Below, piece after piece: positions 30,441-40,148 of a stretch of 64,000 bases of DNA (position 1 is the stretch's first letter; every line of letters starts with the position of its first letter). Position numbers and translations under genes: made by a program. Source of the stretch: Roseisolibacter agri (lineage in GTDB: Bacteria > Gemmatimonadota > Gemmatimonadetes > Gemmatimonadales > Gemmatimonadaceae); contig NZ_BRXS01000001.1 of NCBI RefSeq assembly GCF_030159095.1, positions 558,001-622,000 of the forward strand, in the 5' to 3' direction. The notes beneath the pieces were generated by a model that ran no database searches, was not told the origin of the DNA, and was given only the letters and a program-made list of their open reading frames with translations.

Positions 30441-32948
30441 TCACATCGCCGTCGCCTTCTCCTGCTTCGGCTTCACGTACCGGTCGAGCCACGTCACCAT
30501 CTCGTACAGCGTGTGGCCGATGCTCTCGCGCGCGCGATACCCGTGCGCCTCGGCCGGCAGCTGGACGTAGCGCGCCTTCGCGCCGTTGCCCTTGAGCGCC
30601 GCGTAGTAGCGCTCGCTCTGGATCGGGAAGGTGCCCTGGTTGTCGTCCGCCATGCCGTGGATCAGCAGGATCGGCGTCTTCACGCGGTTCGCATACGTGA
30701 ACGGCGACATCTCCGTGTAGAGCTGCTGCGCCTTCCAGTAGTCGCGCTCCTCGCCCTGGAAGCCGAACGGCGTCAGCGTGCGGTTGTACGCGCCGCTGCG
30801 CGCGATGCCCGCCCGGAAGATGTTCGTGTGCGAGAGGAGGTTCGCCGTCATGAAGGCGCCGTACGAGTGGCCGCCGACGCCCATCCGCTCGCGGTCGCCG
30901 ACGCCCATCTCGACGAGCTTGTCCACCGCCGCCTGCGCGCTCGACACGAGCTGCTCGACGTACGTGTCGTTGGACTCCTTCCCGTTCATCGCCACGATCG
31001 GCATGGTCGGGTTGTCCATCACGCCGTAGCCCTGCGACAGCAGGAAGAGGTGGCTCGCGCCCGTCGGCCGCGTGAAGCGGTACGGCGAGCCGACCACCTG
31101 CGACGCCGCGGCGGCCGAGCCGTACTCCAGCGGATACGCCCAGAGGAAGAACGGCAGCGGGCCGTCCTTCGCCTTGTCGTAGCCGGCCGGCAGGTAGACC
31201 GTCGCCGAGAGGTCGACGCCGTCCTTGCGCTTGTACGTCACGAGCTGCGACGTCACGCCCGCGAACTGCGGCGCGGGATCCTTGAAGAACGTCAGCTGCC
31301 GCGGCTGCGCGCTGCCGGCGACGGTGCGCGCCCAGTAGTTCGGGACCTCGGTCGTGCTCTCGCGGCGCGTCAGCACCACGCCCGCCTCCGGGTCGAGCAC
31401 CGCGACCGGCTCCTCGTAGAACGGCGCCGCGGAGCGGAACAGGCGCTCGGTCTTGCCCGTCGCCAGCTCGTAGCGGTCGATGAACGGGCGGTCGCCCTCG
31501 GCCGACGCGCCCGCGCCGCCGAGGAAGGCGAAGCGGCCGTCCTTCGTGGTCAGCAGCGCCTGGCGGCCGTACTGGTTCGGCGCCGTCTCGAAGCGGCCCG
31601 GGTCACCGTAGCGGTCCTCCGACGAGCGGTCGAACACGAGGCGCGGCGCCTTGGCCGGGTTGCTCGGATCGATCGCCCACGTGCGCGTCTTGCGCGTGCG
31701 GCGCCAGTTCTCGGTCACGAGCGCGAGGTCGCTGCGCGCCCACGTGATGCCGCCGCCGCGCCACTCGAGCTGCGCGTGCACCGTCGGCTCGCCCGCGAAC
31801 GGCGCCGCGAGCGTCTTCACCGCGTCGCGCTTGTCGGCCTTCGTCTGCGGGTCGCCGCCGTCGAGCGCCTCGACCCACGCCAGCGTCGCCGGCGCGTCGG
31901 CGCGCCAGCTCATGTTGCGCGGGCCCGGCGACACCTGGTCGAAGCGCCGCGACACCTGCTCGTCGAGCGGCGAGTCGTCGAGCTTCCGCACGACCCTGCC
32001 GTTCAGGTCCCACACCTCGGCCAGGCTCGGGAAGGCGCCGAGCGGGACGAGGTACGAGTAGGGGCGATGCGTCGTCTCGACCAGCAGCCACTGCCCGTCG
32101 GGCGATGGCGCGACGCGCGTGCGCAGCGCCGGCGCGCCGAGCTTCGTCGCGCTGCCGTCGAGGCCGAGCAGCACCACCTGCGACGTCAGGTAGTGCTCCA
32201 TCAGCTTCTCGTCGGCGGGGCTCTTCAGCAGGTCCTGGAAGGTCGGGTTGGGCGCGGCCTTCCCCTCGGACTCCTGCGAGATCGGGCCCGTCGGGATCTC
32301 CGACTGCTTCGGCGCCGGGCCGCGGCCCGCGGGGATCGTCAAGCAGGCCAGCCGGGCGTTGCCGACCCACGAGCACGGGCTGCCCGTGGTCGCGTTGAGC
32401 GCCAGCGCACTGACGCGCCGCGCCGCGACGGCGGGGCCGCTCGCGCTGGCCGGGATGTCGGCCGTGTAGAGCGTGATCGCCGTCGGAGCCGTCACCGTGA
32501 AGGCGATCCGCTTCCCGTCGGGCGACCAGAGGGGCGTGCCCATCCGGACGTCGCCCGTGGCGCCGGGGACCGTGATCGCGCGCATGGCCGGCGTGCTGCC
32601 GCCGCCCTGCACGGCCTGCAGCGACAGGCCCGTGAACGAGACGTCGCGCGAGCCGCCGTTGGTGCGCGGGTTGAGGCGGAGGCCGGCGAGGCGCATCTCG
32701 GGCGCGCCCACCTCCTCGATGGACGGGAGGCCGCGGCGGCGCAGGTGGAGCAGCCACTTCCGATCGGGGCTGACGCTGACGGCCGGGAGCGGCTCGGCGT
32801 CGAGCGCGCGGGCGATGGGGGCCGGCGGCTGCTGGTACGTCGTCTGGGCAGACGCCAGCGCGGGCACGAGCACCGGCGCGAGCACGGCGCCCGCGACCAG
32901 CGTGCGGCGTGCGCCCCCGGTCAGCAGGGGGAGGGGGGATCCGATCAT
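30441..32948 (-). CDS. Secreted S9D-like prolyl oligopeptidase family peptidase
   Basis: 835 aa serine peptidase of the S9 clan, close to the S9D group (glutamyl endopeptidase-like). Signal peptide with ALASAQ cleavage near residue 35. The propeller spans about 50-590. The hydrolase domain has Ser695 in GGHSYGAF, Asp768 in HGMADDNQG and His802 in EAHGYRARES. The GGHSYGAFM form and the C-terminal HTLYEMVTWLDRYVKP are typical of S9D. Expected to degrade peptides in the periplasm. It is a different branch from the 15437 peptidase (WGGSYGGF). Its end is convergent with the DUF4142 cluster across a 30-base gap holding one TGCTGCG-word remnant. Confidence 0.92.
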   Translation of the reverse strand: MIGSPLPLLTGGARRTLVAGAVLAPVLVPALASAQTTYQQPPAPIARALDAEPLPAVSVSPDRKWLLHLRRRGLPSIEEVGAPEMRLAGLRLNPRTNGGSRDVSFTGLSLQAVQGGGSTPAMRAITVPGATGDVRMGTPLWSPDGKRIAFTVTAPTAITLYTADIPASASGPAVAARRVSALALNATTGSPCSWVGNARLACLTIPAGRGPAPKQSEIPTGPISQESEGKAAPNPTFQDLLKSPADEKLMEHYLTSQVVLLGLDGSATKLGAPALRTRVAPSPDGQWLLVETTHRPYSYLVPLGAFPSLAEVWDLNGRVVRKLDDSPLDEQVSRRFDQVSPGPRNMSWRADAPATLAWVEALDGGDPQTKADKRDAVKTLAAPFAGEPTVHAQLEWRGGGITWARSDLALVTENWRRTRKTRTWAIDPSNPAKAPRLVFDRSSEDRYGDPGRFETAPNQYGRQALLTTKDGRFAFLGGAGASAEGDRPFIDRYELATGKTERLFRSAAPFYEEPVAVLDPEAGVVLTRRESTTEVPNYWARTVAGSAQPRQLTFFKDPAPQFAGVTSQLVTYKRKDGVDLSATVYLPAGYDKAKDGPLPFFLWAYPLEYGSAAAASQVVGSPYRFTRPTGASHLFLLSQGYGVMDNPTMPIVAMNGKESNDTYVEQLVSSAQAAVDKLVEMGVGDRERMGVGGHSYGAFMTANLLSHTNIFRAGIARSGAYNRTLTPFGFQGEERDYWKAQQLYTEMSPFTYANRVKTPILLIHGMADDNQGTFPIQSERYYAALKGNGAKARYVQLPAEAHGYRARESIGHTLYEMVTWLDRYVKPKQEKATAM

Positions 32949-33266
32949 GGGGCGGGTCCGGTCCGGGTGGACAGTGCGAGGCGCCGCTCAGGGGCGAGCG
33001 CGCCGGCAACCAGAGGGTACGCGATGGAGCGGGGGAGCGCTGCGGTCCAGGATCAGGGCGCTGGGGCGGGAGCAGCGCGAGCACGCGGTACGTCCCCGCC
33101 CGCACGCCGCCGATCGCGAAGCGGCCCGCGGAAGCGGGCCGCGGAATCGGCGCGCGACGGGCAGCGGCGGGACACGACGCGGGAACGTACGGCGCGGACG
33201 TGGCCGGCGCACGCCGGGCCGTCCCGGCCCCGGTGAAGGAACCGTCCGAAGCGCGCGAGGCCGCGC
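32949..33266. other. 318-bp gap with a GGAA-loop hairpin and a possible gene remnant
   Basis: A 9-bp hairpin with a GGAA loop (33121-33142) probably ends the upstream minus-strand gene. On the minus strand, about 33055-33150 reads as SAGRFAIGGVRAGTYRVLAL, which resembles one strand pair of a carboxypeptidase-regulatory-like domain. It has no start and joins no domain, so it is at best a relic. The DNA nearest 32948 should carry the S9D peptidase promoter. Confidence 0.4.
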
Positions 33267-36200
33267 TCAGTCGATCGGGGCCGCGGGCCGCGCGGCGCCA
33301 CCCGACCTGGCCACGTGCGCGATCCAGTGCGTGAACAGCTCCGAGCGCAGGTCGCTGCGGTCGCGCTCCGTGTCGCGGGCCGTGGCGGCCAGCATGCGCG
33401 TCGCGCGCGCCGCGTCGCCGAGACGGATCGCCGAGACCACCGCGCCGTCGTGCAGGAGCTGCGGGCGGACCCACTGGTCGCCGCGGCGCAGCGCGGCCAC
33501 GAGCACGTCGGCCGCGTCGGCGGCCTGACGGAAGTCGTGCGCCGCCAGCCCGTGGAAGAACGCGATCGACGCGCGCACCTCGGCCGGCGCGCGCGCAGCG
33601 TCGAGGTACGCGAACAGGCGGCCGTAGAACGCGCTGTCGGCGACGCCCGCGGTGCCGCCGTGCAGCTCGCCCTCCACGTCGTAGGCGTGCGCGACGAAGC
33701 GGTGCCAGTCGGCGGGCGGGCGACCGGACGCAAGCACCGCCTCGAACGCCGCGCGCCGGTAGATCGCGTCGCGCAGCCACGCCGTCTCCCCGCCGGGTAG
33801 GCGAAGGAAGGGTGCCTCGTCGTCGCGCACCGGCGTGCCGTCGGGCGCGTACGCCTGCCACGCCTGCCGCACCGCCGCACCGCGCGCGCGGGCATCGGCG
33901 CGCGGCATCTCGACCGGCGCCACCGTCGCGTCGGCGAAGCCCACGCGCCAGCCGCGCAGCCCGGCCACCGGATCGAAGCGGCCCGTGTGCAGCGCGCGGA
34001 AGCCGCTCGCCGACTCCTTGAGGAAGCGCGTCCGCTCCGCGCCCAGGTCGAGGAGCGGGAAGTAGTCGGAGTTCGGCGCGCGCCAGCGGTCGAGCACGGG
34101 CGCGAGCGCCGCGCGGTCGAGCACGCGCATCGCGTCGAGCGTCGCGGAGTCCAGTGGCAGCGTGCGCGCGAGGTCGTGCGCGACGTCGGGAAGCGCGACC
34201 ACGCCCCAGTCGGCGCGGCGCAGCGTGGGGCTCGTGCTGGCGACGACGAAGATGTCGGCGTTCGAGACCATGTAGATCTCGTACGACGGGAAGTTGCGGT
34301 GCAGCGCCGCGAGCACGCTCAGCACCAGCCGGTCGTCGATCTCGTACAGGTGCAGCCACTGGCCGAACACGCCGCCGGGCGCGAGGTAGCCGCGCACGCG
34401 GTGGTAGAACTCGTCGGTGAAGAGCCCCGAGACGCCGCTCACCCAGGGGTTGGACGGCTCGGAGACGATGACGTCGAAGGTGCGGCGCGCGCTGGCGAAG
34501 AACGCCTTCGCGTCGTCCACCACGAACGTCGAGCGCGGGTCGTCGAAGACGCGCCGGTTCGCCGGATAGAACGCGCGCGAGCCCTCGATCATCAGCGGCT
34601 CGATGTCGATCGTCGAGAGCGCGCGCAGCTCGCGGCTGGCGAGCAGCAGGTGCGACGTCATCCCCGAGCCCTGGCCGATGACGGCGGCGCTGCGCGCGTG
34701 CGGGTGGTGCGCGAGCGTGACGAGCGGCAGGAGCGCCTGCGTCACCTGGTCGCCGGTGAGCGGGCGCCGCACGGTGTCGGCCGGCGACGGCTTGATCCAC
34801 GACAGCGACAGCGACGCGTCCGGCTTGCCGTTGGTGGCGAGCGTCAGCATGCGCGAGCCGCGCGCGCGGCGCACGCTCACCGTCGCCGTGCGGCCGTCGC
34901 GGTAGAACGGCACGTCGTAGCCGCGTGGGTCGGACACCTTCGCGTAGCGATAGACGCCGCTCGACAGCACCGCGGTGTGGAACGGCGTCACGGTCGCGAT
35001 CAGCAGCAGCACGCCCACGCCGACGATCGCCGTCGGCAGCAGCGCGCCGCGCCCCGCGCGCGCCGTGCGGTCGAGCCACGCGGCGCGCGCGCGCGTCGGC
35101 GTGGGCGTCGCGACGCGCGCATCGGCGACGAGCGCCCCGTGCCGCGCCAGCAGCCAGATCCCGAGCGCGACGTCCGTCAGCGCGCCGACGACGAGCAGCC
35201 ACTTGAGGCCGAGGAGCGGCATGAGCGCGAGCCCCGCGAGCGACGCGCCCACGATGGAGCCGAGCGTGTTGACCGCGTAGACCTGGCCGATGGCGCGCTC
35301 GCCGGCGCCGCGGCCGATGAGGATGCGCGTGATGAGCGGCAGCGTGACGCCCGCGCAGAAGGTCGCCGGCAGCATCACGGCGAGGCAGAACAGGTAGCGG
35401 ACGACGGTGAAGATGCGGTAGCCGCCCTCGTTCAGCTCCACGGCGCCGAGCAGCCCGGCCATCGCGTGGAAGGTGCCCACGTAGACGGGGAGCGTCGCGA
35501 TCGCGAGGCTGCCCATGATCCACTGCACGAGGCCGAGCGTGCGCAGCGGATCGTCGAGGCGGTCGGCGCGGCCGCGAATCCACCACGCGCCGAGCGCGAG
35601 CCCGAGGATGAAGGCCGACAGCATCAGCTCGAACGAGTGCGTCGCGCTGCCGACGACGAGCGACAGCATGCGGATCCACGCGATCTCGTAGACGAACGAG
35701 GCGACGGCGGTGCCGAAGGCGACGAGGAGCAGCGCGCGCACGAGCGCGGGTGGCGGGCCCAGGGGCGTCGCGTCGCGTGGCGCGGACACGTCGTGCGTCG
35801 CGGCGACTGGCTCGGTCGCGGGTTCCGGCTGTACCCCTGTGAGCCGGGGGGGCTCGCGTACGGTCGAGGTTGCCGAGGCGGGCGTGGCGTCGGCCGGCGC
35901 GAGCCGCGCGACCAGCCACGCGACCACCGCCACCGTCGCGTTGCACGCCGCCGCGACCAGCAGCGTCCCGGGCAGCCCCGCGGCCGAGAGCAGCGTGAAG
36001 CCCGCCAGCAGCACGCCCCCCGCGGCGCCGAGCGAGTTGGCGAAGTAGAGCAGCGCCAGCGTGCGGCCCGGCCGGTCCGGCGCCCGGCGGATCGCGCCGG
36101 CGCTCATGAGCGGGAAGGTCGCGCCGAGCAGGATCGACTGCGGGAGGATGAGGAGCGCGGCCAGCGTCCACTTCACGAGCAGCACGACCGTGCCCGCCGG

Positions 36201-36509
36201 CAGGCGCGGGAACAGCCCGTCGTACGCGGCGTCGGTGGCCCACTGGAAGACGTCGTGGAAGCCGATGCCGATGACCGCCACCGCCAGCTCGACCACCGCG
36301 TACCAGAGCAGCGGGTCGCGCAGCCGCTCCGAGCGCCGCCCCACGAGGTGCGCGCCGAGCGACATGCCGCCGAGGAAGATCACGAGCACCAGCACCTGGG
36401 CGTACGCGCCGTGGCCGACGAAGAGCCCGAGGTAGCGGCTCCAGATCGACTCGTACATCAGGCCGGCCGCGCCGGAGACGACGAACACGAGGTACAGCAG
36501 GGGGAGCAT
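33267..36509 (-). CDS. Membrane-fused spermidine synthase-like protein
   Basis: 1080 aa. Residues 1-500 contain about twelve hydrophobic helices in two halves (LPLLYLVFVVSGAAGLMYES, then a Pro/Ala/Thr loop around 205-245, then LVRALLLVAFGTAVASFVYEIAWIR). Each half begins with the same 'GxxxSFxYEixWxR' motif, so the membrane part is an internal duplication. Residues about 570-830 are a spermidine/spermine synthase-like Rossmann domain: VIGQGSGMTSHLLLA, STIDIEPLMIEG and VIVSEPSNPWVSGVSGLF. The rest is a helical tail, probably TPR-like. Proteins of this type are common in environmental bacteria, but their substrate is unknown and true polyamine synthesis is not assured. Confidence 0.85.
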   Translation of the reverse strand: MLPLLYLVFVVSGAAGLMYESIWSRYLGLFVGHGAYAQVLVLVIFLGGMSLGAHLVGRRSERLRDPLLWYAVVELAVAVIGIGFHDVFQWATDAAYDGLFPRLPAGTVVLLVKWTLAALLILPQSILLGATFPLMSAGAIRRAPDRPGRTLALLYFANSLGAAGGVLLAGFTLLSAAGLPGTLLVAAACNATVAVVAWLVARLAPADATPASATSTVREPPRLTGVQPEPATEPVAATHDVSAPRDATPLGPPPALVRALLLVAFGTAVASFVYEIAWIRMLSLVVGSATHSFELMLSAFILGLALGAWWIRGRADRLDDPLRTLGLVQWIMGSLAIATLPVYVGTFHAMAGLLGAVELNEGGYRIFTVVRYLFCLAVMLPATFCAGVTLPLITRILIGRGAGERAIGQVYAVNTLGSIVGASLAGLALMPLLGLKWLLVVGALTDVALGIWLLARHGALVADARVATPTPTRARAAWLDRTARAGRGALLPTAIVGVGVLLLIATVTPFHTAVLSSGVYRYAKVSDPRGYDVPFYRDGRTATVSVRRARGSRMLTLATNGKPDASLSLSWIKPSPADTVRRPLTGDQVTQALLPLVTLAHHPHARSAAVIGQGSGMTSHLLLASRELRALSTIDIEPLMIEGSRAFYPANRRVFDDPRSTFVVDDAKAFFASARRTFDVIVSEPSNPWVSGVSGLFTDEFYHRVRGYLAPGGVFGQWLHLYEIDDRLVLSVLAALHRNFPSYEIYMVSNADIFVVASTSPTLRRADWGVVALPDVAHDLARTLPLDSATLDAMRVLDRAALAPVLDRWRAPNSDYFPLLDLGAERTRFLKESASGFRALHTGRFDPVAGLRGWRVGFADATVAPVEMPRADARARGAAVRQAWQAYAPDGTPVRDDEAPFLRLPGGETAWLRDAIYRRAAFEAVLASGRPPADWHRFVAHAYDVEGELHGGTAGVADSAFYGRLFAYLDAARAPAEVRASIAFFHGLAAHDFRQAADAADVLVAALRRGDQWVRPQLLHDGAVVSAIRLGDAARATRMLAATARDTERDRSDLRSELFTHWIAHVARSGGAARPAAPID

Positions 36510-36563
36510 GACGGCCGGGTGAAGCGGAGACGGGAAGTGCGGAGAACGGAACGGCGGAAGACC

Positions 36564-36771
36564 GAACTGCGGAGGACGGAACGGCGTGAGACGATGCGGC
36601 GGCGCTGCGAGCGGTGAGGCTGGAGCGCCGGCCGCAGCTTAACGCCTCACTCGGCTGCCCGCGCCGCACGAGCGAGAACCCTCACCAACCCTCAACCCCC
36701 ATCCGCTCTTCCGTATCACGCTCTTCCGTTCTCCGCTTCATCGTTCTCCGCCGTTTCGTCCTCCGCAGTTC
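36564..36771. repeat. Long imperfect inverted repeat of GGAGAACGG-type words
   Basis: In the 287-bp gap 36510-36796, the left arm (36564-36598, GAACTGCGGAGGACGGAACGGCG...) faces the right arm (36733-36771), with a few mismatches and gaps and a ~135-nt loop. Both arms and their flanks are strings of CGGAAG/CGGAGAACGG words. It lies between two minus-strand genes, downstream of the quinone oxidoreductase and upstream of the spermidine synthase-like gene. No gene is visible. Confidence 0.7.
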
Positions 36772-36796
36772 GGCGGCCCCCGTTCCGTCTTCCGAA

Positions 36797-37807
36797 TCAC
36801 ACGGTGAGCACGACCTTCCCCACCGTCTCGTTCGATTCGAGCCGTTCGTGCGCCGCGACGATCTCCTGCAAAGAGAAGATGCGGTCGATCGTCGGGCGCA
36901 TGGCGCCGGAGGCCAGCAGCGGCACCACCTCGTCGGCGAAGCGGCGCATCGTCACGATCCGCTCCTCCAGCGCACGCGCGCGCATCACGGTGCCGCGCAC
37001 CGTCAGGCGTCCGCGCAGGATGCGGCCGAGATCGAGCGTCCCCTCCGCGCCCGCGACGAGGCCGATGAGCATCAGGCGGCCGAGCGGCGCCATCGCATGC
37101 AGCGAGGCGTTCGTGTAGGCGCCGCCCACAAGGTCGAGCACGACGTCGGCGCCCGCGCCGCGCGCGCCGTGCGCGTGCGTCAGCTCCGACAGCGCCGCCG
37201 CCAGCGACGGCGGATCCGCGACCACCTCGCGCGTGAGCGCGACGCCGTGCGCCATCCCGTGCGCGCGGGCGTCGCCCAGCTTGGCCGGCGTGCGCGCGGT
37301 GCCGAGCGCGCGCAGCCCGAGCACGCGGGCCAGCTGCACGGCCGCCAGCCCGACGCCGCTCGCCACCGCGTGGATCAGCACCGTGTCGCCCGCGCGCGCG
37401 TCGGCCTGCCGCAGCGCGTCGTGCGCGGTCACGAAGGCCTCGGGCACGGCGCCCGCGGCCGGCCAGTCCAGCGCGTCGGGCACGCGCACCGCCGTGCGCT
37501 CGTGCACGACGACGTACTCCGCGTGGCCGCCGCCGCCCACGAGGCCGAACACGCGGTCGCCCTCGCGCCACTCGCGCGCGCCGGGGCCGAGCGCCGCGAC
37601 CTCGCCCGCGTACTCGAGCCCGGGAACGTCGGCGGGAGCGCCGGGCGGGGCGGGGTAGTGCCCGCGGCGCTGGTGCAGGTCGGCGCGGTTGAGCGCGGAG
37701 GCGCGCACGCGCACGAGGAGCTGCTCCGTGCCGGGGACCGGCGTCGGCACCTCGCGGAGCTCGAGGACGTCCGGCGGGCCGGGGCGCGTGATGACGGCGG
37801 CGAGCAT
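36797..37807 (-). CDS. NAD(P)H:quinone oxidoreductase, zinc-free MDR family
   Basis: 336 aa medium-chain reductase. GroES-like half (about 10-120; [20 protein letters not shown]), then the Rossmann half with [22 protein letters not shown] (AxxGxG) and [10 protein letters not shown]. The family's zinc-binding Cys set is missing, as in the PIG3/QorA type that reduces quinones or other enones with NADPH. The start lies two bases after the P450 stop, so the two are co-transcribed. It could supply or tune redox for the P450, but it is not a ferredoxin reductase. Confidence 0.9.
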   Translation of the reverse strand: MLAAVITRPGPPDVLELREVPTPVPGTEQLLVRVRASALNRADLHQRRGHYPAPPGAPADVPGLEYAGEVAALGPGAREWREGDRVFGLVGGGGHAEYVVVHERTAVRVPDALDWPAAGAVPEAFVTAHDALRQADARAGDTVLIHAVASGVGLAAVQLARVLGLRALGTARTPAKLGDARAHGMAHGVALTREVVADPPSLAAALSELTHAHGARGAGADVVLDLVGGAYTNASLHAMAPLGRLMLIGLVAGAEGTLDLGRILRGRLTVRGTVMRARALEERIVTMRRFADEVVPLLASGAMRPTIDRIFSLQEIVAAHERLESNETVGKVVLTV

Positions 37808-37809
37808 GG

Positions 37810-39216
37810 TCAGCGGGCGTGGAGCGTCATCGGGAGGCCGTCGCGCGGACGGAGCGTGATGATCGGCTCGGGCGTCACGTCGACACCCGGCACCAGCGCG
37901 GGCCGCCAGCGCGCGGCCAGCGTCGCGAGCACGACGAGCGCCTCGGTCCACGCGAACTGCTCGCCGATGCAGATGCGCGTGCCCGCGCCGAACGGGAAGT
38001 ACGCGAAGCGGTGACGGTCCGCGCCCGCGCCGGGCGCCCAGCGATCCGGATCGAAGCGCTCGGGCTCGGGCCACCAGCGCGGATCGCGGTGCACCAGCCA
38101 CTGCGACACGATGACGCCCGCGCGCGCCGGCACGCGCCAGCCGCCGAACGTCACGTCCTCCAGCGCGATGCGCCCGATCGCGTACGCGGGCGGGTAGAGG
38201 CGCATCGCCTCGCTCAGCACCTGGCGCGCGTAGCCCAGGCGCGGCACGTCGTCCATCGTCGGGGTGCGGCCGTCGAGCGTGGCGTCGAGCGACGCGCGCA
38301 GCCGCTCCGCGACCTCGGGATGCCGCGCCAGCAGGTACCACGTCCAGGCGAGCGCGTTGGCGGTCGTCTCGTGGCCCGCGAGGAAGAGCGTCATCGCCTC
38401 GTCGCGCAGCTGCAGGTCGGTCATGCGCGCGCCGTCGCCGTCCTCGCCTTCCGTGTCGGTGGCGTTCAGCAGCAGCGAGAGCAGGTCCTGCCCGTCGCCG
38501 CCGCCGCGCCGCCGCTCGTCGATCAGGCGGTACACGACCGCGTCGAGGTCCGCGCGCGCCTGCTTGAAGCGCCGCGCGGCGGGAATCGGCAGGTGCAGCG
38601 CCCATCGCGCGACGGCGACGAACGCCGGGGTCGCCGAGTGCAGTGCGACGTCGAGCGCGCGCGCGACCGCGTCCGCCTCGTCGGTGACGTCGTTGCCGAA
38701 CAGCGTCGCGCTGACGATCGCGAGCGCCAGCTTCCCCATCTCGTCGGCCATGTCGACGCGCGCGGGCGCGCCGGTGCCGGCCGCGTCGGCGGCCAGCGCG
38801 GTCCAGCGCGCGTGCCACGCGTCCGCCGCGCGGCCCATGGCGAGCGCGTAGTGCGCGACGCGCTCGCGGTGGAAGGCGGGCTGCGCCAGCCGCCGCTGCC
38901 GCAGGTGGAACGCGCCCTCGCTGGTGAGCAGCCCCTCGCCCAGCAGCAGCTTCAGCGCGTGGTAGCGGTAGCCGCGGGCGTAGCGCCGCTGCTCGGTGAC
39001 GAGCACCTCGCGCACCATGTCGGGATGCGCGAGCAGCACGAAGTCGCGCCCCATCGCGCGGAAGCGCGCGACGTCGCCGTGCCGGCGCTGCAGGTCGCGG
39101 AAGAAGCCGAGCGGATCGCGGCCCATGGCGAACACGAACTCGCCGGGGTAGCGGGCGCGCGGGCCGGGCGGCAGGGCGAGGGGCGCGGCGGCGGAGGCAG
39201 GGGCGGAGGCGGTCAT
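37810..39216 (-). CDS. Cytochrome P450
   Basis: 468 aa heme monooxygenase. The I-helix [10 protein letters not shown] (oxygen activation), ExxR in EAMR, the PERF region (PERFDPDRW) and heme loop [13 protein letters not shown] with axial Cys416 are all intact. The sequence style ([21 protein letters not shown], and [11 protein letters not shown]) is that of the CYP102/CYP110-like bacterial branch acting on fatty acids or other lipophilic compounds. No reductase domain is fused and no ferredoxin gene is adjacent. First gene of a two-gene operon, divergent from the TetR/efflux operon, so both may respond to the same hydrophobic molecule. Confidence 0.94.
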   Translation of the reverse strand: MTASAPASAAAPLALPPGPRARYPGEFVFAMGRDPLGFFRDLQRRHGDVARFRAMGRDFVLLAHPDMVREVLVTEQRRYARGYRYHALKLLLGEGLLTSEGAFHLRQRRLAQPAFHRERVAHYALAMGRAADAWHARWTALAADAAGTGAPARVDMADEMGKLALAIVSATLFGNDVTDEADAVARALDVALHSATPAFVAVARWALHLPIPAARRFKQARADLDAVVYRLIDERRRGGGDGQDLLSLLLNATDTEGEDGDGARMTDLQLRDEAMTLFLAGHETTANALAWTWYLLARHPEVAERLRASLDATLDGRTPTMDDVPRLGYARQVLSEAMRLYPPAYAIGRIALEDVTFGGWRVPARAGVIVSQWLVHRDPRWWPEPERFDPDRWAPGAGADRHRFAYFPFGAGTRICIGEQFAWTEALVVLATLAARWRPALVPGVDVTPEPIITLRPRDGLPMTLHAR

Positions 39217-39358
39217 GACCGTCCAACGCTGGCCGGCGGGGCGGGCGGGCGCAATCGAGCGCTGGGGCGTCCGTGACCGAGTTTGGGTCGATCGACCCGC
39301 GCCAGCGGGCCGCGGCCGCGCGATCGTTACGGAAGTCCACGGGCCGCGTCATCTGTTC

Positions 39359-39378
39359 ATGCAAGCACTTGCTTGCAT
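39359..39378. promoter_or_regulatory. TetR operator candidate: 8-4-8 perfect palindrome
   Basis: ATGCAAGC-ACTT-GCTTGCAT is a perfect inverted repeat in the 195-bp gap between the P450 (start 39216) and the TetR gene (start 39412). Its size and spacing fit a TetR-dimer site. The right half overlaps the -35 box of the tetR promoter (TTGCAT at 39373), which suggests autorepression, and control of the divergent P450 operon is possible. Confidence 0.7.
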
Positions 39379-39401
39379 TCCGCTCCCGGCCGACGTAGCG
39401 T
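39373..39401 (+). promoter_or_regulatory. Promoter of the tetR-efflux operon
   Basis: TTGCAT (39373-39378) and TAGCGT (39396-39401) are separated by 17 bases, the ideal sigma-70 spacing, and the -10 lies 10 bases before the TetR ATG at 39412. The short distance leaves little or no leader. Confidence 0.6.
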
Positions 39402-39411
39402 TGTCGCCCTC

Positions 39412-40143
39412 ATGGAGAATCGCGAGAGTCGCTGCCGCATCCTCGACGCCGCCGCGCGGGTCTACGCCCTGCTCGGCTTCCGCGGCGCCACCACCCGGCG
39501 CATCGCGGAGGCCGCGGGCGTCAACGAGGTCACCCTCTTCCGCACCTTCGGCTCGAAGGAGGCGCTGATCGCCGAGGCGCTGCGGGCGCGGGCGAACGCG
39601 CCCGTCGAGGCGCTGGCGCTCCCCGCCGACCCGGTCGATCCCGAGCGCGAGCTGACCGCGTGGGCCACCGCGCACCTGGCCGAGCTGCGCGCGTCGCGCG
39701 CGCTCATCCGCCAGGCGATGAGCGACGCGGAGCAGCGGCCCGAGGTCGCGCCCTGCGTCTCGTCGGGGTGGTGCGCGGCCGACGGCGCGCTGCGCCAGTA
39801 CCTCGTGCGGCTCGCGGAGCTGGGCTTCCTCGAGGTCGAGGCCCCCGTGACCGGCCCCGCGCTCGCGCGGTACGAGGAGGTGCTCGTCGGGGGGGCGATG
39901 CTGATGGCGTCGCTGTTCTCCGACGCGATGGGCCGCGACATGATGCCCGAGATGTTCCCCCAGCCGGCGGATCGGGCGCCGGCGCTCTACGTCCGCCTCT
40001 TCCTGCGCTCCGTCGGCTATCGCGCCATGGAGCGCGACAGCGCGCGCGGCACCGAGCACGGCACCGAGCACGGCACCGAGCGCGACGCCCTCCAGACCGG
40101 CGACGGCCGGCCGCGCCCGCGGGCGCGCCGCCGCGCGTCCTGA
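39412..40143 (+). CDS. TetR family regulator of the efflux operon
   Basis: 243 aa. The N-terminal helix-turn-helix (residues about 8-55; CRILDAAARVYALLGFRGATTRRIAEAAGVNEVTLFRTFGSKEALI) is the classical TetR domain. A helical ligand-binding domain follows to about residue 205. The last 40 residues are an unusual tail with three exact GTEH repeats and an Arg-rich end. The ATG at 39412 lies just after the promoter and the operator palindrome. The tolC-like gene begins six bases after the stop, so the regulator heads its own efflux operon. Confidence 0.92.
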   Translation: MENRESRCRILDAAARVYALLGFRGATTRRIAEAAGVNEVTLFRTFGSKEALIAEALRARANAPVEALALPADPVDPERELTAWATAHLAELRASRALIRQAMSDAEQRPEVAPCVSSGWCAADGALRQYLVRLAELGFLEVEAPVTGPALARYEEVLVGGAMLMASLFSDAMGRDMMPEMFPQPADRAPALYVRLFLRSVGYRAMERDSARGTEHGTEHGTERDALQTGDGRPRPRARRRAS

Positions 40144-40148
40144 TCCTC

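Noticed and set aside
31603..36669. A 1688-codon minus-strand frame across the S9D and spermidine synthase-like genes
   Set aside because: Same strand but different frame. It crosses the stops of two well-supported genes and encodes Arg/Ala runs.
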